9,150 bases of DNA from an uncultured Oscillospiraceae bacterium (GTDB lineage: Bacteria > Bacillota > Clostridia > Oscillospirales > Oscillospiraceae). The stretch spans positions 1 to 9,150 of the forward strand of contig CAKUAM010000082.1 of the NCBI GenBank assembly GCA_934636305.1, given 5' to 3'. Shown piece after piece: positions 5,837 to 9,150 of this stretch. Both the position numbers and the translations under genes were made by a program. The notes under the pieces are model-generated. The model had not been told where the DNA came from. It made no database searches and saw only the letters and a program-made list of their open reading frames with translations. Within the stretch, counting starts at the first letter, position 1, and every line of letters begins with the position of its first letter.

Positions 5837-7153
5837 TCAAAGCTTGTTGTTGATGTTTGCAGTGATGTCCCGGATGTTATCCGGCAGCGGGCCTGTTCCG
5901 GCGGCCAGCTGCTGCTCCACTTTTTTCAGACTGTGAATGACGGTGGAATGGTCACGGCCAAATTCCTTGCCAATGTCCGGCAGACTCAGGTTTGTGAGCT
6001 TTCGCATGAGATACATGGCAACCTGGCGCGCTTCGGCGGTATTCTTGTTTTTCAGCGTGCCGCGGATAACAGATTCCTCAATGTTATAGAACCGGGAAAC
6101 CTCTGCAATAATCAGGTTCGGCGTCGGCAGATTTTCCGCTTTTTCCTTGTTATACATGTCCTTGATTGCGCGGGAGACGTTTGGAACGTTGAGTTCCATA
6201 TTATCAAGATCGTGATAGGCGCGGATTTTTTTGACGGTGCCCTCCAGGAGCCGAACATTGGAGGTGACGTTTTCAGCGATGAAATTACAAACATCGTCCG
6301 GCAGCTCAAAGCCAAGAGAAATAGATTTGCGCTTGATGATTGCCATACGCGTCTCGTAATCCGGCGGCTGGATGTCCGCGATCAAACCCCATTCAAAGCG
6401 CGTTTTCAGGCGGTCCTCCAGACGCAGCATTTCATTCGGCGGCCGGTCAGCAGTCAGAACAATCTGATGATGGTTTTCATAGAGGTTATTGAACGTATGG
6501 AAAAATTCCTCCTGCGTGGATTCCTTGCCGGCGATAAACTGGATATCATCCACGAGGAAAAGATCTGCGTTGCGGTATTTGTTGCGGAATTCATTGTTCC
6601 GGCCTTCCTGCAGCGCAGCAATCAGCTCGTTGGTAAACTGATCGCCCTTGATATACACGATATTGTAGCTGGGATGATTTTTGTGCACCACGCTGGCAAT
6701 TGCGTACAGAAGGTGCGTTTTGCCAAGGCCGGACGGGCCGTAGATAAACAGGGGGTTATACGTCTCCGCAGGATTGTTTGCAACAGAAATGGCTGCTGCG
6801 TGCGCAAACCGGTTGGACGAGCCAACGACAAAATTATCGAAGGTAAATTGCGGATTGAATTCGATAAACTCCGGCTTCTGCTGCCGGTCGCGGTAAGCGC
6901 CGATTTCCGTGTCATCCAGAACCGTGAGCTCCACGTTCATCTGGAAGATTTCCTGCATGGCTTCCTTGATATAGCTCTGGCAGCGGCTCAGAATAATATC
7001 TTTGCGGAAGGTGGATGGAGAATACAGAACCAGTTTGTTTTCAGTCAGCTCCAGAATTTCCGTATCGTCAAACCATGTGGAGACAACCTGCGGCGTCAGC
7101 CTGGCCTCCATATGGCCAAGAACCTTGGCCCAGACGTAAGCGGTTGAGTACAT
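5837..7153 (-). CDS. dnaA: Chromosomal replication initiator protein DnaA
   Basis: DnaA is the AAA+ initiator that binds DnaA boxes and melts the origin. The 438-residue product has all four domains: N-terminal domain I (YVWAKVLGHMEARLTPQVVSTWF, for helicase/partner contact), a short linker around 85-100, the AAA+ core starting FNPQFTFDNFVVG, and a C-terminal helix-turn-helix. Visible motifs are Walker A GPSGLGKTH (139-147), Walker B LFLVDDIQF (198-206), sensor I LTADRPP (233-239), box VII LEDRLKTRFEWGL (245-257, with the arginine finger), sensor II around NVRLLEG (299-305) and the DNA-binding signature FGRDHSTVIHS (398-408). The start ATG at 7153 follows AAAGGAG at a 6-nt spacing. Transcription comes from the promoter at 7215-7243, which contains a DnaA box, so self-repression is likely. 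It sits immediately right of oriC. Confidence 0.98.
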   Translation of the reverse strand: MYSTAYVWAKVLGHMEARLTPQVVSTWFDDTEILELTENKLVLYSPSTFRKDIILSRCQSYIKEAMQEIFQMNVELTVLDDTEIGAYRDRQQKPEFIEFNPQFTFDNFVVGSSNRFAHAAAISVANNPAETYNPLFIYGPSGLGKTHLLYAIASVVHKNHPSYNIVYIKGDQFTNELIAALQEGRNNEFRNKYRNADLFLVDDIQFIAGKESTQEEFFHTFNNLYENHHQIVLTADRPPNEMLRLEDRLKTRFEWGLIADIQPPDYETRMAIIKRKSISLGFELPDDVCNFIAENVTSNVRLLEGTVKKIRAYHDLDNMELNVPNVSRAIKDMYNKEKAENLPTPNLIIAEVSRFYNIEESVIRGTLKNKNTAEARQVAMYLMRKLTNLSLPDIGKEFGRDHSTVIHSLKKVEQQLAAGTGPLPDNIRDITANINNKL

Positions 7154-7214
7154 GCGCAGCTCCTTTCAGATTTCCATGCCGCGCGGGCAAATAATCAGAA
7201 ATTTATTCAGCATA

Positions 7215-7243
7215 ATCATAACACATAGCTGTGGATATTGCAA
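7215..7243 (-). promoter_or_regulatory. dnaA promoter with embedded DnaA box
   Basis: On the minus strand there is a -35 TTGCAA (7243-7238), a 17-nt spacer and a -10 TATGAT (7220-7215), giving a predicted transcription start near 7208 and a leader of about 55 nt. The spacer holds ATATCCACA (7238-7230), one mismatch from a DnaA box, so DnaA binding would occlude RNA polymerase. This is the autoregulation known for dnaA in other bacteria; here it is inferred from sequence. Confidence 0.75.
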
Positions 7244-7260
7244 GGGGATACTATATTATA

Positions 7261-7302
7261 AAAAAATAGCTGCTTTGCCGGAGGACAAAGCAGCTATTTT
7301 TT
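7261..7302 (-). terminator. Intrinsic terminator of azlCD, potentially bidirectional
   Basis: A perfect 17-bp stem (7261-7277 with 7286-7302: AAAAAATAGCTGCTTTG and its complement) closes an 8-nt loop. On the minus strand it starts in the azlD stop codon and ends in a run of seven T. It isolates azlCD from the dnaA promoter just beyond it; the A/T-tailed symmetry would let it work on both strands. Confidence 0.92.
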
Positions 7303-7628
7303 CAGAAAACAAACCGGATCAAAAGCATATAGACGATGGTGCCGCCGGCAATGGAGAGGAGCATCTGTCGTTTCCAGAAATGCAGGCCGGCGGTGACGGC
7401 AATGGCAATCAGCTCCGGCAGGCCATAGCTGTATGTGCGGAAGGATACATTTTTCAGGCAGTAGATCACCAGCATTGCAAAAATGGCGCTTGGCAGCACC
7501 TTACCAAGATACTGAATGACAGCAGGCGTTTTTTTCTTGCCGCTGAAAATGAAAAATGGCAGAAAGCGCGTGAGTATTGTGCCAAGCGCACAGAGCCCGA
7601 TGGTGATGATTTGTTGTGGAAGTGTCAT
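7302..7628 (-). CDS. azlD: Branched-chain amino acid exporter small subunit, AzlD family
   Basis: A 108-residue, strongly hydrophobic membrane protein, the small partner of AzlC. Family marks are TRFLPFFIF (20-28), the [15 protein letters not shown] segment (45-59) and PELIA...[19 protein letters not shown] (71-101). About four membrane segments can be seen. AzlC/AzlD pairs (BrnF/BrnE in Corynebacterium) export leucine, isoleucine, valine and sometimes methionine or analogues; the substrate here is inferred from family. The start ATG at 7628 overlaps the azlC stop as ATGA, so translation is probably coupled; a GGAG lies about 10 nt upstream. The stop runs straight into a strong terminator. 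Confidence 0.92.
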   Translation of the reverse strand: MTLPQQIITIGLCALGTILTRFLPFFIFSGKKKTPAVIQYLGKVLPSAIFAMLVIYCLKNVSFRTYSYGLPELIAIAVTAGLHFWKRQMLLSIAGGTIVYMLLIRFVF

Positions 7629-8341
7629 GGTGTCAGTTCTCCGTATTTTGATTCAATTGGCTTTTTCAAAAACAACAGAAACGCCAGAATACAGATCATT
7701 GTGGGGATCATAAAGTTATCTGTGCCAAATAACAGCAGACAGACGACACTGGACAGCAGGCCAATCCAGGCGCTGAAGTGATGCTTCTCTTTCATCCACT
7801 GCTCCAAGAAAATCACGACGAACATCGCTGTCATGACAAAATCGAGACCATTCGTATCGAAATGAATCAGATTGCCGAGCAGTCCACCGAGGGTTGCACC
7901 GCCTACCCAATAGATCTGATCGAGCAGTGTTACAAAGAAATAGAACCAGCCCTTGTCAATGCCATCGGGAATATTTGCAGTGTAATTGATGCTGAAGGTT
8001 TCATCACACATCCCGTAGATGAGATAGATTTTTTTTGCGCCGGTGTCTTTATATTTATCCAGCATGGACAGCCCGTAAAACAGGTGCCGTGCCTGGATCA
8101 TCAGCGTCATCAGAAAGGTCTGCAGCGGCGCAAACGGGGATAGAAGCATACTCACCGCAACAAATTCCAGACTGCCGCCGAAAATAATGGCGCTCATGGC
8201 CATCGGATACCAGAAGCTGAAGCCTGAAACGTGCATGTAGATGCCATAGGCCAGCGACAAAAACCAGAAGCCGGCAAAAATAGGGATCGTATGTGGAAAC
8301 GCTGCCTTCAGCGCTGCGAGCTGTATATTGTTCTTTTTCAT
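7625..8341 (-). CDS. azlC: Branched-chain amino acid exporter large subunit, AzlC family
   Basis: A 238-residue polytopic membrane protein with the AzlC pattern: [17 protein letters not shown] (20-36), the [15 protein letters not shown] segment (52-66), [11 protein letters not shown] (83-93), the DETFS motif (113-117), the [14 protein letters not shown] segment (144-157) and two C-terminal hydrophobic helices ending at the charged [13 protein letters not shown] tail. It forms the large subunit of the branched-chain amino acid efflux pair with the overlapping azlD. Export is the known family activity; the exact substrate is not readable here. The ATG at 8341 is the only plausible start (the frame upstream has no other start before a stop), yet no Shine-Dalgarno sequence precedes it. 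No Lrp-type azlB regulator lies in the window. Replication from oriC would meet this operon head-on. Confidence 0.93.
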   Translation of the reverse strand: MKKNNIQLAALKAAFPHTIPIFAGFWFLSLAYGIYMHVSGFSFWYPMAMSAIIFGGSLEFVAVSMLLSPFAPLQTFLMTLMIQARHLFYGLSMLDKYKDTGAKKIYLIYGMCDETFSINYTANIPDGIDKGWFYFFVTLLDQIYWVGGATLGGLLGNLIHFDTNGLDFVMTAMFVVIFLEQWMKEKHHFSAWIGLLSSVVCLLLFGTDNFMIPTMICILAFLLFLKKPIESKYGELTP

Positions 8342-8363
8342 GGAAGGTGACTGTTCTTTCTGA

Positions 8364-8414
8364 CTACAAGATATTTGGAAATCTGACTAAATTTACAACT
8401 ATGAAATTATGCAT
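8364..8414 (-). promoter_or_regulatory. Possible 16-codon leader peptide upstream of azlC
   Basis: Within the predicted azlC leader, ATG at 8414 opens MHNFIVVNLVRFPNIL and stops at TAG 8366-8364, 22 nt before azlC. Seven of 16 residues are Ile, Leu or Val, fitting a branched-chain-amino-acid-sensing leader for an exporter of those amino acids. Against this, the DNA is A/T-rich (which favours such codons by chance), no Shine-Dalgarno is seen and no attenuator hairpin follows. Treat it as a hypothesis. Confidence 0.25.
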
Positions 8415-8447
8415 GAGTTACAAGAAATATGGCAGAATTCGATTGTT

Positions 8448-8476
8448 ATCATAAAATGCGGTCGATTATTTGTCAA
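8448..8476 (-). promoter_or_regulatory. Near-consensus sigma-A promoter of azlCD
   Basis: On the minus strand TTGACA (8476-8471), a 17-nt spacer and TATGAT (8453-8448) differ from the vegetative consensus at one base. The predicted start near 8441 leaves a leader of about 100 nt before azlC. A terminator hairpin lies just upstream at 8498-8530, so azlCD should be an independent unit. Confidence 0.85.
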
Positions 8477-8497
8477 TTTCTTTTTTTCTTTACCCAT

Positions 8498-8530
8498 AAA
8501 AACATACCAGAAGCCTGGGCTTCTGGTATG
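8498..8530 (-). terminator. Intrinsic terminator, leftward, upstream of the azlC promoter
   Basis: Perfect 13-bp arms CATACCAGAAGCC (8503-8515) and GGCTTCTGGTATG (8518-8530) around a 2-nt centre, so in RNA the top pairs must open. On the minus strand five T follow (8502-8498). It would stop transcripts arriving from the right; which gene it served is not clear from this window. Confidence 0.75.
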
Positions 8531-8531
8531 C

Positions 8532-8683
8532 CAGCGTGTCGAAAAAGTCTTTTCGCCCCGCTGAGACAGTTTTTTGAACTTTGAAAAAGTTCGAAAAAAT
8601 GATTGATTGAACGCGAAGGGGCTCTTTGCTCCCTTCGCTCTTCCCCTGCTGCTCTGTATTCCAACTACTTTTCGTAGTTTTTT
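8532..8683. repeat. Cluster of four further perfect or compound hairpins in non-coding DNA
   Basis: No credible gene lies in this stretch. It contains: a compound stem CAGCG (8532-8536) with CGCTG (8559-8563) enclosing CGAAAA/TTTTCG (8540-8545 with 8550-8555); GAACTTT/AAAGTTC (8576-8582 with 8586-8592), extended by flanking T and A runs; GCGAAGGG/CCCTTCGC (8613-8620 with 8631-8638); and AACTAC/GTAGTT (8663-8668 with 8674-8679) followed by T, a possible weak rightward terminator. Together with the hairpin at 8503-8530 this makes five within 180 bp. They may be decayed mobile-element ends, stacked terminators or a structured RNA. Confidence 0.6.
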
Positions 8684-8750
8684 GACAGTCTCGCTTCGGT
8701 ATTTGAAGGCAAGGTGTCGTTTATTTTGACAGCAAAACGACGGATTCGAC

Positions 8751-9008
8751 ATGGCACGATACGATGAGATTGCCGACGAGATCTTCAAGCTCCGGGAACA
8801 GCGAGAAAAGTGCACGGTTGATACCGCCGCCAGAGACGCGCAGATTTCCCGCATCAATGAACTGCAGGATTTTATCAAGCAACAGCCCGCACATCTGGAA
8901 ACCTTCGATGAAGCATTGGTAAAGCGCTGGCTTGAGCGAATCATCGTCTGGGAGGACCACTTCACTGTGGAACTCAAGTCCGGGTTGAAAATTGAGATTG
9001 AAGGATAA
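8751..9008 (+). pseudogene. C-terminal remnant of a large serine recombinase (resolvase family)
   Basis: The open frame from 8751 gives 85 residues that look like the extreme C-terminus of a clostridial large serine recombinase: a coiled-coil-forming helix (ARYDEIADEIFKLREQREKC), a second helix (ARDAQISRINELQDFIKQQ), then FDEALVKRWLERIIVWEDHFTVELKSGLKIEIEG, the conserved ending with a beta-hairpin. The catalytic N-terminal resolvase domain, the recombinase domain and the zinc ribbon (about 400 residues) are absent. The frame is open back to a TGA at 8727-8729, and QQNDGFD before the ATG may belong to the old protein, so the ATG is probably an internal Met rather than a true start. No ribosome site precedes it. 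A terminator follows at 9026. It cannot be catalytically active; it is likely a relic of an integrated element. Family call is from recognised sequence style. Confidence 0.8.
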
Positions 9009-9025
9009 TTCCATAGACGCACGAA

Positions 9026-9058
9026 ACCCTCTCGACCATGATGGCCGGGAGGGTATTT
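9026..9058 (+). terminator. Terminator behind the recombinase remnant
   Basis: ACCCTCTCG (9026-9034) pairs with CGGGAGGGT (9046-9054, one G-U pair), with inner CCA/TGG pairs, followed by ATTTT. It lies 17 bp after the remnant's stop codon and matches a rightward intrinsic terminator with a short T tract. Confidence 0.65.
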
Positions 9059-9078
9059 TCTATATCACAAACTGGAAT

Positions 9079-9150
9079 TTATCGTCTTGTTCCATTCTTA
9101 TCAAAATTCTTTTTTAATGCTATTTCTGTTGGGAGAATAGACCCAATTAA
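9079..9150 (-). CDS. Possible C-terminal tail of an unidentified minus-strand gene (partial)
   Basis: Reading leftwards from the right edge, one frame is open for 23 codons (LIGSILPTEIALKKNFDKNG…) to a TAA at 9081-9079. I do not recognise it and 23 codons can be open by chance. If real, it converges on the recombinase remnant and its transcript could run to the leftward terminator at 8498-8530. The rest of 9061-9150 is A/T-rich with no other feature seen. Confidence 0.2.
   Translation of the reverse strand, partial: LIGSILPTEIALKKNFDKNGTRR

Noticed and set aside
5604..5840. An upstream in-frame extension of dnaN through oriC to 5840.
   Set aside because: The added 79 residues are encoded by DnaA boxes and A/T runs; the ATG at 5603 has a proper GGAGG site and gives the conserved MKFTCEKN start.
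5771..7147. A 458-codon open frame on the plus strand opposite dnaA.
   Set aside because: Exact antisense shadow of dnaA, starting inside oriC, with no ribosome site and no recognisable domain.
8537..8543. TGTCGAA, resembling a Spo0A box.
   Set aside because: It is part of a hairpin arm and a single 7-mer is expected often by chance; no target gene is positioned to use it.
8680..8732. TTTTGACAG repeated at 8680-8688 and 8724-8732, possibly a target-site duplication.
   Set aside because: A 9-mer with a T run, separated by only 35 bp with nothing element-like between; too weak.
8399..9022. A 207-codon minus-strand open frame across the hairpin region and opposite the recombinase remnant.
   Set aside because: Serine-rich, low-complexity translation, no ribosome site, runs through hairpins and the azlC promoter; antisense to the recombinase piece.

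Overview
The window is the chromosomal replication-origin region of a low-GC-lineage Gram-positive bacterium, probably a Clostridia member of the Oscillospiraceae/Ruminococcaceae type. The evidence is the gene order dnaA - dnaN - S4-domain yaaA - recF - remB(yaaB) - gyrB - gyrA, which is the classic Bacillus/Clostridium origin order, together with a DnaA-box cluster between dnaA and dnaN. Genus level is inferred from protein style only. All the confident genes lie on the minus strand, so the map reads right to left.

Layout from right to left in the direction of transcription. At 9150-8500 there is an accessory edge: possibly the last codons of a minus-strand gene, an orphan C-terminal piece of a large serine recombinase on the plus strand with its own terminator, then about 230 bp of non-coding DNA crowded with perfect hairpins. 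At 8476-7302 a near-consensus promoter drives azlC-azlD, a two-subunit branched-chain amino acid exporter. Its leader of about 100 nt holds a 16-codon frame rich in Ile/Leu/Val. The operon ends in a 17-bp-stem terminator. At 7243-5837 a promoter with a DnaA box in its spacer drives dnaA. Positions 5836-5604 are oriC, with two perfect and several near-perfect DnaA boxes, a 22-bp palindrome, a 17-bp direct repeat and a DnaA-trio-like unwinding element beside an A/T run. At 5603-888 dnaN, yaaA, recF, remB and gyrB are packed with 1-bp gaps or 4-10-bp overlaps and are presumably translationally coupled. A 165-bp element with inverted terminal repeats fills the gyrB-gyrA gap, and gyrA (first 230 codons) runs off the left edge.

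The core genes work together: DnaA opens oriC, DnaN is the sliding clamp, RecF repairs stalled forks, and GyrA/GyrB relieve supercoiling. The usual rpmH-rnpA-yidC block is not next to dnaA; azlCD and a recombinase relic sit there instead.

The most notable oddity is a sharp change in codon composition inside gyrB near position 1310, at the codons for the highly conserved TOPRIM DxDxD motif. By hand count, GC at third positions rises from about 57-61% to about 86%, and it stays near 83% in gyrA. This suggests a recombinational or assembly junction, and the piece to its left carries the MITE-like element and the GyrA quinolone-pocket residues. No CRISPR array, tRNA or rRNA was seen.
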